The notes beneath the pieces were generated by a model. It made no database searches. It was not told the DNA's origin and saw only the letters and a program-made list of their open reading frames with translations. A DNA stretch of 33,325 bases from positions 1 through 33,325 of the forward strand of contig JANXTG010000115.1 of the NCBI GenBank assembly GCA_025352525.1, given 5' to 3'. Each line of letters starts with the position of its first letter. The stretch's first letter is position 1. This stretch comes from Ferruginibacter sp. (lineage in GTDB: Bacteria; Bacteroidota; Bacteroidia; Chitinophagales; Chitinophagaceae). Below, piece after piece: positions 17,119 through 26,100 of the stretch. The position numbers and the translations under genes were made by a program.

Positions 17119-17427
17119 ATGAAAAGCAAACTTATAACATTATTATTTTGTGCAGGTATTCTAAGTGCATCGGCTTTCAGCCAATTGCTATCTACACAAT
17201 TAAAAGGTAATATTCCTGTCAAAAAAAATTCAGATTCCACTCGCATCACCAATAATTATGTTTCGCCATCTATGATAATATCTCCCACTTTTTACCTCAG
17301 CAATCTTGCATTTTTTTGCAGACAAGAAATAAAATTTGAAAAAGCTACGAAAATTCCTTTAAAATTTAGGTTAGGTTCTGTACAACAGGTTGACTATCTG
17401 GAAGGAAAAAATAACAAAAGGCCTTAA
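17119..17427 (+). CDS. Small secreted hypothetical protein
   Basis: A 102-residue protein with a clear signal peptide (MKSKLITLLFCAGILSASAFSQ). The C-terminal half, ISPTFYLSNLAFFCRQE then KATKIPLKFRLGSVQQVDYLEG, resembles a short secreted protein I recall from many Bacteroidota but cannot name. One Cys remains after cleavage. A TAAATTTA sequence at 17092 may be its -7 box. The gene is divergent from rpoN. Confidence 0.7.
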   Translation: MKSKLITLLFCAGILSASAFSQLLSTQLKGNIPVKKNSDSTRITNNYVSPSMIISPTFYLSNLAFFCRQEIKFEKATKIPLKFRLGSVQQVDYLEGKNNKRP

Positions 17428-17528
17428 TTTTTATTTAAAATATTAATTCTTCCCATTAATAAAAACATTTTGTTAGTTGCTTGATTATGCGAATTTGTTT
17501 ATTTAAATTACAAATAAACTTACACAGC

Positions 17529-18572
17529 ATGTTTAAGTATATAAAATACCTAAACCCATTAATAATATATTTGCTGGCTTTTATCAGCTTTACCAACACT
17601 GGTATTTTATGCTGGCTGGTTCTAATTTATTCATGGGCATTTATACCTTTGCTTGAACTTTTTATAAAGCCCAGTTCTCGCAACATGTCTGCCGCTGAAG
17701 AAGAGCTTTCTAAAAACGACAAAAAGTATGATTATATGTTGTACTTAATTGTATTTATACAAATTCCCACCCTCCTGTTTTTTCTTTACTCATTTGTTGG
17801 TTCTCAGCTTAATACAATAGATATTGTTGGTCGTATAACAGCCATGGGCATGCTGTGTGGCACATTTGGCATTAATGTGGCGCACGAACTTGGCCACCGC
17901 AAAAATAAATTTGAGCAAACGCTTGCAAAAATTTCTTTACTCAGCAGTTTGTACATGCATTTTTTTATTGAACACAATAGGGGCCATCATAAAAATGTAG
18001 CAACTCCCGACGATCCGAGCAGCGCCCGTTATAATGAATGGCTGTATAGTTTTTATTTTAGAACAATTATATTTTCTTATTTATCAGCCTGGCATATTGC
18101 AAATAATGAAATGAAGAAAAAGAGATTGAGCATATTTAATTTACGAAATGAAATGCTGCAGGCTCATATTTTTCAGGCAGCTTTTGTAGGGTTTGTTTAT
18201 TTAATTTTTGGTGGATGGATTACCGTCTATTTTTTAGGTGCTGCATTTATGGGAATACTTTTGTTGGAAACAGTAAATTATATTGAACATTATGGCCTGC
18301 AAAGAAAAATCACATCTGAAAATTCTTTTGAACGAACAATGCCTCAACACAGCTGGAACAGCAACCATGCAATTGGAAGAATTTTGCTATTTGAATTAAG
18401 CAGACACAGCGACCACCATTATCTTGCAAGCAGAAAATACCAGATTCTGCAAAATCATAACAATACCCCTCAATTGCCAACGGGTTATCCCGGGTCAATG
18501 CTCTTAGCATTGTTACCTCCGCTATGGTTCAGTATCATGAACAAAAAGATTGCAAGCTATCACTCAAAATGA
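17529..18572 (+). CDS. Alkane 1-monooxygenase (AlkB type)
   Basis: A 347-residue integral-membrane diiron enzyme. All AlkB signatures are present: HELGH (119-123), EHNRGHH (148-154), NYIEHYG (250-256) and SRHSDHH (291-297). It probably puts a terminal hydroxyl on medium or long alkanes or related chains, using rubredoxin as electron donor. No rubredoxin gene is nearby. I used the Met at 17529, just before the first membrane segment; Met at 17487 is also possible and would add 14 residues. The C terminus ends soon after the last segment with no fused rubredoxin. Confidence 0.88.
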   Translation: MFKYIKYLNPLIIYLLAFISFTNTGILCWLVLIYSWAFIPLLELFIKPSSRNMSAAEEELSKNDKKYDYMLYLIVFIQIPTLLFFLYSFVGSQLNTIDIVGRITAMGMLCGTFGINVAHELGHRKNKFEQTLAKISLLSSLYMHFFIEHNRGHHKNVATPDDPSSARYNEWLYSFYFRTIIFSYLSAWHIANNEMKKKRLSIFNLRNEMLQAHIFQAAFVGFVYLIFGGWITVYFLGAAFMGILLLETVNYIEHYGLQRKITSENSFERTMPQHSWNSNHAIGRILLFELSRHSDHHYLASRKYQILQNHNNTPQLPTGYPGSMLLALLPPLWFSIMNKKIASYHSK

Positions 18573-18693
18573 AAACAATCATATCCATTTTAGATATCAT
18601 TTTTTACACGAAATTATATTTAAAATAAATCGTAGGGTTTTAGATTATAAAAAGTTTTGAGAAATTTATTAATCGTTTAAAGATTTATTTCTT

Positions 18694-18710
18694 TTGGCAT
18701 AATGTTTCCA
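18694..18710 (+). promoter_or_regulatory. Candidate sigma-54 (-24/-12) site
   Basis: TTGGCATAATGTTTCCA aligns with YTGGCACGRNNNTTGCW at correct spacing (GG at 18696-18697, second element at 18708-18709). It differs at the seventh and eighth bases and has CC instead of GC in the -12 element. It ends 20 bases before the L,D-transpeptidase start and shares the TTCCA half with the site at 26063. Confidence 0.35.
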
Positions 18711-18729
18711 TACAGTAATTAAAAATTTC

Positions 18730-19590
18730 ATGTCAAAAAACTCAATCACTTTATTATTAGCAACATTTGTTTTCTATAGCTGTAATAATAAAAAAGAAAC
18801 TCCTGCCATTGTAAAAGAAATACAAACAAAAATTGAAGTTGAAAAAAAAGTACTTATAAATTTTACTTCACTGATTTCAAAAGACAGTATAAAAAAATTA
18901 ATTAAAAATACAGATTCCAACAATTTAAAAGTTATTGCCGCAATCAACCGGACTGATGTTAAATTTCTAAATAAATTTGATTCAATAATTATTCCTTCAG
19001 ATTTTTCTCAACCAATTAAACAATATTTTCCTTTTCCGCTTGAGGCATCTTTTTTAAAAGATATAAAGAAAATTATTTTCTTTTCCTATCCTACCCAATC
19101 ATTTGCAGCTTATGAAAATGGAGTGTTGGTTTACACAGGGCCAACAAGTATGGGCCGCAAAGCAGATCCGACACCTACCGGTTTATTTTATACCAACTGG
19201 AAAGCAGAACAGACTACCAGCACCTTTAATGATGAATGGGATTTAAAATGGAATTTTAATATTGAAAATAAATTAGGTATAGGTTTTCATCAATATGAGA
19301 TGCCGGGTTACCCTGCATCTCATTCCTGCCTTAGATTAAGTGAAAAAGATGCAAAATATTTATATGAATGGGCAGACCAATGGACGATAAAAGGGACCGA
19401 TAACATTTTGGCCCAGGGAACACCGGTTATGGTTTTCGGCAGTTACCCTTTTGGAAGTTCCAAACCTTGGTTTTCTCTAGCTCAAAATAATAAAGCGCTC
19501 GATATATTAGATACCGATCTTGAAAGTACTACCAAAGAATTTTTACCTGGTATTATGCAGAAGCAGGCACAAAGGGACAGTATTAAATAA
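18730..19590 (+). CDS. L,D-transpeptidase lipoprotein (YkuD domain)
   Basis: A 286-residue lipoprotein (FYSC lipobox, Cys18) with a C-terminal YkuD domain. The catalytic pattern is GFHQYEMPGYPASHSCLRL: His187, His198, nucleophile Cys200 and Arg202. It should form 3-3 peptidoglycan cross-links or attach proteins to the wall in the periplasm. Residues 40-90 (from LINFTSLISKDSIKKLI to SIIIPSDF) look like a degenerate LysM-type repeat, which is my impression only. A sigma-54-like site lies 20 bases upstream of the start. Confidence 0.85.
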   Translation: MSKNSITLLLATFVFYSCNNKKETPAIVKEIQTKIEVEKKVLINFTSLISKDSIKKLIKNTDSNNLKVIAAINRTDVKFLNKFDSIIIPSDFSQPIKQYFPFPLEASFLKDIKKIIFFSYPTQSFAAYENGVLVYTGPTSMGRKADPTPTGLFYTNWKAEQTTSTFNDEWDLKWNFNIENKLGIGFHQYEMPGYPASHSCLRLSEKDAKYLYEWADQWTIKGTDNILAQGTPVMVFGSYPFGSSKPWFSLAQNNKALDILDTDLESTTKEFLPGIMQKQAQRDSIK

Positions 19591-20047
19591 AAGGATTATT
19601 GCATTCAATTATGTAATCATAATTCTTCTTTTAAAGCGAAGGTTTTTTCTTACTTAAAAATTATTATATTTTTATAATTATTCCCTTGTAAAAAGTCATT
19701 CTATTGTTTAGCTCCTTTTAACCTTACCACATTTTAAAAACCTCTTTATTTAAATCCATAATTTTTTTTATACAAATTTCCTTTTAAAGAGGACATTGAA
19801 ACAGTACTTTATTGATTGTTGATTGGAGGATATAAATTAATTTTTTTTTGAAATAATATATAATTTTCTCATAAAAAAATACTTTTTTCTCTTCGGCATT
19901 TTAAGCAAACAAATAAGATAGTATGTTTAATGCCATAGCTTTTTGATGAACAATTATTTATGAATTAATCAAGACAGTTATACTTTGAGCGCAATTAATC
20001 ATCATTGTCATTAACTATATTTGTCGTCCATAACAATTTGTTCATTA
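19591..20047. other. AT-rich 457-base gap without genes
   Basis: It is very AT-rich with long A and T runs and no credible open frame. It contains a weak inverted repeat (CCTCTTTA at 19741, TAAAGAGG at 19795) and GGCATT/AATGCC at 19895 and 19929. A -7-like box at 20016 lies near its right edge. It may hold regulatory sequence or a short RNA, but nothing identifies one. Confidence 0.5.
20016..20023 (+). promoter_or_regulatory. Candidate -7 box (TATATTTG) for GH3 gene
   Basis: TATATTTG matches the -7 consensus 24 bases before the start at 20048. A TTTG at 19984 is about 8 bases too far upstream for the usual -33 spacing. Confidence 0.45.
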
Positions 20048-21577
20048 ATGCCCATTTTCGATATCAAGCTTCCTATATACATTGCGAAAGCATTAAACCT
20101 CCCTATAAGTGATGCAAGAAGGCAGCAAATAAAGGTGCTAAAAAAATTACTACGCAAAGCCAGATTCACACAATTTGGTCAGTTATTTAAATTTGATGAA
20201 ATTTTACTAAGCCGTCATCCCGGTAAAAAATTTCAGCAAAATGTACCAACTTACGATTACACGAAAATATATAATGAGTGGTGGTATAAAACACTAGAAG
20301 GTATACCGGATGTATGCTGGCCCGGTGTTATAAAGTTTTTTGCCTTAAGCAGCGGAACGAGTGATGCATCCAGCAAATATATCCCTATTACAAAAGAACT
20401 TATTCGCAGCAATACCATTACAGGAATAAAGCAGTTGGTTAGCATGGCTAAATATGATAAAGTTCCTGCAAGCTCAATAGGTAAAGGATGGTTAATGATT
20501 GGTGGCAGCACACAGTTAAAAAAAGAAGCAACTTACTATGCCGGTGACCTAAGCGGTATACAGCAAAAAAATCTTCCTTTATGGTTTAGAACCATGGGAC
20601 TTTATAAACCCGGTAAAAAAATTGCCAGAGAAAAAGACTGGTCTAAAAAGTTGGAAGAGGTTGTAGAAAATGCACCTAACTGGGATATTGGTTTTATTGT
20701 AGGGGTACCCGCATGGTTACAAATTTGTCTGGAAAAAATTATAGAAAGATACAACCTTAACAACATTCACGAAATGTGGCCAAACCTTGCATTTTACGTG
20801 CATGGCGGCGTGGCCATGGAGCCTTATAAAAAAGGATTTTCAAAATTATTAGGCAAACCTATTACTTACATAGAAACTTATTTGGCCAGCGAAGGTTTTC
20901 TTGCATTCCAGTCCCGGCAGGAAACCAGAGGCATGCAATTGGTTTTAAATAATAATATTTTTTTTGAATTTGTACCCTTTGATGAAAAAAATTTTGATAC
21001 CGATGGTAACATGGTAACAAACCCGCAAGTGTACATGATTCATGAAATAGAAGAAGATAAAGATTATTCAATTTTAATAAGCACAAATGCAGGCACATGG
21101 CGATATGCTATTGGAGATACAATAAAACTTATTGACAGGGAAAGAAATGAAATTATAATTACCGGGCGTACCAAGCATTTTTTAAGTTTAGTGGGCGAGC
21201 ATTTGAGTGTTGATAATATGAACAATGCAATAGAACTTGCCTCCGAAGAAATGAACGTAAGTATACCTGAATTTACTGTAGCAGGTGTGCCGTACGGAAA
21301 TTTCTTTGCGCACCAGTGGTATATTGCTACAGATGATAAGGTAGATGCTCTAAAGTTTGCTGCTTTACTTGATAAAAAAATAAAAAGTATAAACGATGAT
21401 TATGAGGTGGAAAGAATGCATGCGCTACAGGCCGTTATGGTAACAGTATTACCCGAAAAGATTTTTATGGATTTTTTAAAATCTAAAGGAAAACTTGGCG
21501 GGCAACATAAGTTTCCACGTGTATTAAAAGGCAAGGTGTTTGAAGAATGGAAAGCATTTATAAGTAAATCAATGTAA
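20048..21577 (+). CDS. GH3 family adenylate-forming enzyme
   Basis: A 509-residue protein of the GH3 family, first known from plant enzymes that join amino acids to auxin or jasmonate through an acyl-adenylate. The ATP loop SSGTSD (101-106) is intact. Further marks are WPNLAFYVHGGVAMEPY, TYLASEGFLAFQ and GTWRYAIGDTIKL. In bacteria the natural substrates are mostly unknown. I used the ATG at 20048, where MPIFDIKLP begins, rather than a TTG at 20021 that lies inside the -7 box. It is followed by a LysE-type exporter 36 bases on, so it may produce an amino-acid conjugate or simply share an operon. Confidence 0.87.
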   Translation: MPIFDIKLPIYIAKALNLPISDARRQQIKVLKKLLRKARFTQFGQLFKFDEILLSRHPGKKFQQNVPTYDYTKIYNEWWYKTLEGIPDVCWPGVIKFFALSSGTSDASSKYIPITKELIRSNTITGIKQLVSMAKYDKVPASSIGKGWLMIGGSTQLKKEATYYAGDLSGIQQKNLPLWFRTMGLYKPGKKIAREKDWSKKLEEVVENAPNWDIGFIVGVPAWLQICLEKIIERYNLNNIHEMWPNLAFYVHGGVAMEPYKKGFSKLLGKPITYIETYLASEGFLAFQSRQETRGMQLVLNNNIFFEFVPFDEKNFDTDGNMVTNPQVYMIHEIEEDKDYSILISTNAGTWRYAIGDTIKLIDRERNEIIITGRTKHFLSLVGEHLSVDNMNNAIELASEEMNVSIPEFTVAGVPYGNFFAHQWYIATDDKVDALKFAALLDKKIKSINDDYEVERMHALQAVMVTVLPEKIFMDFLKSKGKLGGQHKFPRVLKGKVFEEWKAFISKSM

Positions 21578-21613
21578 TTATTATTTATAATTACCAACCC
21601 GAAAAATTTATAA

Positions 21614-22249
21614 ATGACGGAAGCAATTATAGCCGGATTTTTATTAGGATTGGCACTGGTATTTTCGGTAGGCCCGGTTATTTTTACCATCATAAAACTT
21701 CGTATAAACTATGGTTTTGTTAGTGCTTTTTATTTTATTTCAGGCGTTTGGTTAAGTGATATTTTTTGGGTAGTAACCGCAAATGCAACGAGTTCTTTAA
21801 TGGAAAGCCTTATTGTATATAAATTACAGATAGGAACAACCGGAGGGGTATTTTTAATTGGCCTGGGATTATATTACTTATTTTTTAAAAAATATCATTC
21901 AAAAAAAGAATTGGATGAAGGCATTACTATTGCAAGTTCTACACATGCACGGCTTTTTCTAACAGGTTTTTTAATTAATACATTAAACCCCGGTGTTATA
22001 GCCCTTTGGCTTGCTGCTGCAACAAAGTCAATAAGCAGCACTTTAAATGAAAAGATTGTAACTTTTTCAATCTGTATAAGTATGAATATTGCTGCAGATA
22101 TTTTTAAAATTAACCTTGCAGGAAAACTAAGAAATAAATTGAACGATAAAAATATCACCATCGTAAACAAAATTTCCGGCTTTATGTTTCTGGCATTTGG
22201 CATTGCACTTATTATTGGTGTTTGGTTTACTAAAACTAAAACTGCATAA
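21614..22249 (+). CDS. LysE family translocator
   Basis: A 211-residue membrane protein with about six segments. The N-terminal GLALVFSVGPVIFTII (12-27) has the family's Gly-Pro motif, and FLINTLNPGVIALWLAA has the second conserved NP. LysE/RhtB proteins export amino acids and related compounds. Lying between GH3 and a secreted protein on the same strand, it is probably part of one transcript. The substrate is unknown. Confidence 0.82.
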   Translation: MTEAIIAGFLLGLALVFSVGPVIFTIIKLRINYGFVSAFYFISGVWLSDIFWVVTANATSSLMESLIVYKLQIGTTGGVFLIGLGLYYLFFKKYHSKKELDEGITIASSTHARLFLTGFLINTLNPGVIALWLAAATKSISSTLNEKIVTFSICISMNIAADIFKINLAGKLRNKLNDKNITIVNKISGFMFLAFGIALIIGVWFTKTKTA

Positions 22250-22254
22250 ATTTT

Positions 22255-22812
22255 ATGCGCAATTTTATTTTAATATTATTATTTATTTTTGCTGGTTATG
22301 TTTTAAAAGCGCAACCCTCTGATTTTATCATTTTAAAAAAGAAAAATAAAACAGTTAAAATATTTTATAAAGGTTCCAATATTGAATTTGTAACCAAATC
22401 CGGTACTTATAAAAATGCACTGATAAAGGATATTAAAAATGACAGTATTTTTTTACAGGAATTCTTAATAAACAGAGTACCTACTTCCCTTGGCTTTTAT
22501 GTAATTGATACTGTAGGCAGTTTTAGATATGCATACAATTACAACCAGATATATCATTTTGGGCAAGAAAATAAGAAATTTAATTTGGTGGGAAGTGGGA
22601 CGACGTTGCTCGGTGGCGGAGCCTTACTTATTCTTGCATCAGGAGTAGTTTACCTTGCTGATTATAAAAATTTCAGCCCTACACTTTTAGCTGCCGGTGC
22701 AGGTCTTGCAGCTGTCGGATATTTTTTGAGCAAGGGTTCCAACAAAGGAATTACGATAGGAAAGAAACATTACCGTATTCTATATATTAATGCCAATGGC
22801 GTAAAAAAATGA
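22255..22812 (+). CDS. Secreted/membrane hypothetical protein
   Basis: A 185-residue protein with a signal peptide (MRNFILILLFIFAGYVLKAQ), a beta-rich domain (about 25-105) containing VKIFYKGSNIEFVTKSGTYKNALIKDI, and two hydrophobic segments (about 117-135 and 143-159). I recognise a general Bacteroidota type but no named family. It begins 5 bases after the LysE stop and overlaps mtgA by 4 bases (ATGA), so it is translationally coupled to that gene and may act in the envelope. Confidence 0.75.
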   Translation: MRNFILILLFIFAGYVLKAQPSDFIILKKKNKTVKIFYKGSNIEFVTKSGTYKNALIKDIKNDSIFLQEFLINRVPTSLGFYVIDTVGSFRYAYNYNQIYHFGQENKKFNLVGSGTTLLGGGALLILASGVVYLADYKNFSPTLLAAGAGLAAVGYFLSKGSNKGITIGKKHYRILYINANGVKK

Positions 22813-23504
22813 AAAAGACCGGTAAAAGAACCTGGTGGCAAAAAGTAAAACGTTTATTACTTTGGTTATTAATTTTGCAGTTTGTTTATATCATCATCTT
22901 ACGTTGGATTGATCCTCCATTTACAATTACACAAGTTGTTAGTTTATTAAAAGGCAATGGCATAAAAAGAGATTATGTATCCTACGGTTACATGAACAAT
23001 TCTGCTAAACTTGCTGTAATGGCGGGGGAAGATCAACTTTTTCCTGATCATAATGGTTTTGACGTAAAAGCTATAAAACTGGCCGTCAAATACAATAAAA
23101 AACATCCAACAAAAATAAGAGGTGCAAGTACCATTAGCCAGCAGGTTGCAAAAAATGTTTTTTTATGGCAGGGTGGTGGTTTTTTTAGAAAAGGACTGGA
23201 AGTGTATTTTACTTTTATGATTGAAACATTTTGGGGTAAGAAAAGAATTTTGCAGATGTACTTAAACGTTGCTGAAATGGGTGAAGGTATTTTTGGGATA
23301 CAGGCTGCAGCCATACATTATTTTAATAAAGATGCCGATTCACTCAATCGAAACGAAGCTGCACAAATTGCTGCTGCTTTACCAAATCCTATTCGTTTTA
23401 CAATAAAACCTTTAAGTAATTATGTTGCCGCACGAGCCGTTAATATAATGAGGCAAATGAATAATCTGGAAACGGATCCTGATATTATGGAGGTTATTAA
23501 ATAA
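22809..23504 (+). CDS. mtgA: Monofunctional peptidoglycan glycosyltransferase
   Basis: A 231-residue GT51 enzyme that polymerises lipid II into glycan strands. There is one N-terminal membrane anchor (about 16-31). The catalytic Glu74 lies in AGEDQLFPDHNGFD, and RGASTISQQVAKN (104-116), YLNVAEMGEGIFGI and NEAAQIAAALPNP complete the family motifs. There is no transpeptidase domain. It overlaps the preceding gene by 4 bases. The region after its stop holds the two palindromes. Confidence 0.93.
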   Translation: MKKTGKRTWWQKVKRLLLWLLILQFVYIIILRWIDPPFTITQVVSLLKGNGIKRDYVSYGYMNNSAKLAVMAGEDQLFPDHNGFDVKAIKLAVKYNKKHPTKIRGASTISQQVAKNVFLWQGGGFFRKGLEVYFTFMIETFWGKKRILQMYLNVAEMGEGIFGIQAAAIHYFNKDADSLNRNEAAQIAAALPNPIRFTIKPLSNYVAARAVNIMRQMNNLETDPDIMEVIK

Positions 23505-23515
23505 TTATATTTTTT

Positions 23516-23552
23516 ATAGTGAGCCGAATAAAATATTTATTCGGCTCACTAT
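23516..23552. repeat. Palindrome A: perfect 17-bp arms
   Basis: Arms 23516-23532 and 23536-23552 are exact reverse complements around a 3-base spacer; the core is GAGCCGAATA. It lies 11 bases after the mtgA stop. It could be an operator or an RNA hairpin. The following bases are only partly T-rich, so a terminator role is uncertain. Confidence 0.85.
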
Positions 23553-23562
23553 TTATGGTTTT

Positions 23563-23593
23563 ATGAGCCGAATAAAATGTATATTCGGCTCAT
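23563..23593. repeat. Palindrome B: perfect 12-bp arms over the Fic start
   Basis: Arms 23563-23574 and 23582-23593 (ATGAGCCGAATA and its reverse complement) surround a 7-base spacer. The 10-base core equals that of palindrome A, and the centres are about 44 bases apart. The preferred Fic start codon (23592-23594) overlaps the right arm. Confidence 0.85.
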
Positions 23594-24701
23594 GATTCGT
23601 TATAACTGGCAACAGAATGACTGGCCCAACTTTACTTATTCTCTTAAATCAGCACAAAATAATTTATCTGCATTTGCCGAAATGAATGGGCATCATTCCG
23701 GTATTTTAAAAGCTATTCCCGAAGAAATTCAAGCAGAAGCTATAATAGATTTTATGGTTGCAGAAGCTATAAAAACATCTGAAATAGAAGGTGAATTTTT
23801 TAAAAGGGCAGATGTAATGTCATCTATAAAAAATAACCTTGGGTATAATAAAAATGTTGTAAAAATAAAAGATAAAAACGCAGAAGGAATTGGAGAATTA
23901 ATGGTAGATGTAAGAAAAACTTTTAAGGAAAAGCTAAACAAAGAAAAACTTTTTGGGTGGCATAGGCTGATAATGGGCAACAATAAAAATGTAAAAATTG
24001 GTGCTTGGCGTTCTCATACAGAACCAATGCAGGTTGTATCTGGCGCATACGGAAAAGTAAAAGTACATTTTGAAGCGCCACCTTCTCAAAGCATTTCCAA
24101 AGAAATGGATTGTTTTATAAATTGGTTTAATACATCTGCACCCGGTTCAAAAAATGAAATAAATAATGCACCCTTGCGTGCAGCTATTGCACATCTATAT
24201 TTTGAATCATTGCATCCTTTTGAAGATGGGAACGGAAGAGTTGGAAGAGCAATAGCCGAGAAGGTTTTATCACAGGGAATTGGTAGGCCAGTATTGCTAA
24301 GTTTATCCAGAACAATTGATGCCAATAAAAAAGAATATTATCATGCGCTTGAAATGGGGCAGCGCAAAAATGAAATAACTGAATGGGTTGATTATTTTAT
24401 AAAAATGATCATAACTGCACAGATAGAAGCAGGAGAACAAATTAATTTTACTTTAAAAAAAGTACAGTTTTTCGATCAATTTAAACATGAGTTAAATGAA
24501 CGGCAACTAAAAGTTATAAAAAAAATGTTTGATGAAGGTTATAAAGGTTTTAAGGGAGGAATGAATGCTTCAAAATATGTAGGCATTGCCAAAGTTTCTA
24601 AAGCTACAGCAACAAGAGATCTGCAATATTTGTTAGAAAATAAAATCTTTAAAACCACAGGAGCGGCCGGACGAAGCACCAGTTATGAAATTGCGTTTTA
24701 A
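23592..24701 (+). CDS. Class II Fic protein with N-terminal Fic_N/DUF4172 and C-terminal winged helix
   Basis: A 369-residue Fic protein. The N-terminal domain opens YNWQQNDWPNF and carries the inhibitory motif TSEIEG (62-67, pattern S/T-x3-E-G/N), marking class II, whose AMP-transferase activity is self-blocked. The catalytic loop HPFEDGNGRVGR (208-219) is fully intact. The C-terminal 90 residues look like a winged helix (VSKATATRDLQYLLENKIF), suggesting DNA binding. I chose Met 23592 because family members start near the YNWQ block; ATG 23577 is the alternative. Paired palindromes at the start fit autoregulation, which is inference. Confidence 0.9.
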   Translation: MIRYNWQQNDWPNFTYSLKSAQNNLSAFAEMNGHHSGILKAIPEEIQAEAIIDFMVAEAIKTSEIEGEFFKRADVMSSIKNNLGYNKNVVKIKDKNAEGIGELMVDVRKTFKEKLNKEKLFGWHRLIMGNNKNVKIGAWRSHTEPMQVVSGAYGKVKVHFEAPPSQSISKEMDCFINWFNTSAPGSKNEINNAPLRAAIAHLYFESLHPFEDGNGRVGRAIAEKVLSQGIGRPVLLSLSRTIDANKKEYYHALEMGQRKNEITEWVDYFIKMIITAQIEAGEQINFTLKKVQFFDQFKHELNERQLKVIKKMFDEGYKGFKGGMNASKYVGIAKVSKATATRDLQYLLENKIFKTTGAAGRSTSYEIAF

Positions 24702-24713
24702 TAAATTAATTTA

Positions 24714-25931
24714 TTATTGCTGTTTAATTTTTGCAGGATGCAAAGCCTTGTAAGCTATGCCAGCACTGATAAGCATTAATACTGACGCCAGAGAAAATGA
24801 AATTCCAGAAAAATGGAATGGTGCTTTTGGTCCGGTAAAATAAGAGAACAAACCCGTCATAAGCATTGGCCCAAAAATAGAGGTAAGGCTTATAAGACTG
24901 GTTAATGCACCTTGCAATTCTCCCTGCTCATTTGGAGGCACACTTCCAGATATAACTGATTGTAAAGCCGGACCACAAATTCCTCCCAAACAATAAGGAA
25001 TTAAAATCACAAACATCATCCATGTTTGTGATGCAAAAGCAAACAACAGTAAACCTGCTGCATAAAGCAACAACCCATAATAAATACTTTTTTCATTTCC
25101 AATTTTAGGATTTATAAACCGAATAAGCACTCCTTGTACAATTCCTATTAAAAGCCCAACAACACCCAAAGAAATTCCAATCATTTTTTCATCCCAATGC
25201 AGTTTTTCTATACCAAAAAAACCCCAGTTGCTTTGTACCGCATGTGATGCTATATAAATAAGAAAAAAAGCAATAATGAGCCCACCTAAAGCAGGGTATT
25301 TTTTCAACCGCTTTAATGAGCCCAAAGGGTTTGCCCTTTTAATATCAAAAGCCCTGCGGTTTTCTTTGCTTAAAGATTCAGGCAATGCAAAGTATCCATA
25401 CAAACAATTTATAAGACTTAATCCTGCTGCTACCATAAAAGGAATACGTGGACCCATTGAACCAAGCAAACCACCAATTACCGGTCCTACAATAAACCCG
25501 ATACCAAAAGCAGCACCTACCATTCCAAAATTTTGAGCTCTGTTTTCATCGGTACTTATATCGGCAATATAAGCTGTAGCAGTTGTAAAACTTGCACCTG
25601 TAATGCCTGCCAGGGCACGACCTACAAAAAGCCATCCTATTGTGGGTGCAAAAGACAGAAAAAGATAATCAAGCCCAAAACCAAAAAGTGAAAACAGTAA
25701 AATCGGTCTGCGGCCATATTTATCACTCAGGCCCCCTAAGACCGGTGCAAACAAAAACTGCATTACAGCATACGAAGCAGTAAGATAACCTCCCCATTTT
25801 GCGGCATCGCTTACTGAACCATTAATTAGTTGCGAAATCAATTTTGGCAATACAGGTATAATTAAACCAAGGCCGGTAACATCTAGAACAAGCGTAAAAA
25901 AAATAAAACCAAGAGCTGCCTTTTTGTTCAT
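24714..25931 (-). CDS. MFS exporter, TetA-like (DHA1 family)
   Basis: A 405-residue major facilitator with 12 likely membrane segments. Motif [12 protein letters not shown] (66-76) lies between segments 2 and 3, and [19 protein letters not shown] gives the antiporter motif C of drug/H+ exporters. The pattern follows TetA/multidrug pumps, but similarity alone does not show drug resistance. It converges with the Fic gene 12 bases away. A -7-like CAAATTTG at 25951-25958 has one mismatch. Confidence 0.85.
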   Translation of the reverse strand: MNKKAALGFIFFTLVLDVTGLGLIIPVLPKLISQLINGSVSDAAKWGGYLTASYAVMQFLFAPVLGGLSDKYGRRPILLFSLFGFGLDYLFLSFAPTIGWLFVGRALAGITGASFTTATAYIADISTDENRAQNFGMVGAAFGIGFIVGPVIGGLLGSMGPRIPFMVAAGLSLINCLYGYFALPESLSKENRRAFDIKRANPLGSLKRLKKYPALGGLIIAFFLIYIASHAVQSNWGFFGIEKLHWDEKMIGISLGVVGLLIGIVQGVLIRFINPKIGNEKSIYYGLLLYAAGLLLFAFASQTWMMFVILIPYCLGGICGPALQSVISGSVPPNEQGELQGALTSLISLTSIFGPMLMTGLFSYFTGPKAPFHFSGISFSLASVLMLISAGIAYKALHPAKIKQQ

Positions 25932-26062
25932 GACATATTAATAATTGCTGCAAATTTGCACATAAAAAATTTATGTTGCTTAATCTTATTGGCTGATTTA
26001 TTTAAATTTCTTCTTTAAGTAAATAAATTTTATACCAGCTGTAAAATTTCTTTGTAATATTA

Positions 26063-26079
26063 TTGGCACAATTCTTCCA
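26063..26079 (+). promoter_or_regulatory. Candidate sigma-54 (-24/-12) site
   Basis: TTGGCACAATTCTTCCA aligns with YTGGCACGRNNNTTGCW: a perfect -24 TTGGCAC, correct 12-base GG-to-second-element spacing, and CC in place of GC at -12. It ends 21 bases before the start at 26101. It resembles the site at 18694. Confidence 0.45.
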
Positions 26080-26100
26080 CTTATTTTTAAAAATATCTTT

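Noticed and set aside
19741..19934. Inverted repeats CCTCTTTA/TAAAGAGG and GGCATT/AATGCC in the AT-rich gap
   Set aside because: Only 6-8 bases with long loops in very AT-rich sequence; expected by chance.
24700..24715. 16-base A/T-only palindrome between Fic and MFS stops
   Set aside because: Pure A/T sequence overlapping two stop codons; low information and no poly-T terminator form.
24714..25931. Tetracycline resistance gene
   Set aside because: Motifs place it among TetA-like exporters, but nothing shows drug specificity and no mobile-resistance context is present.
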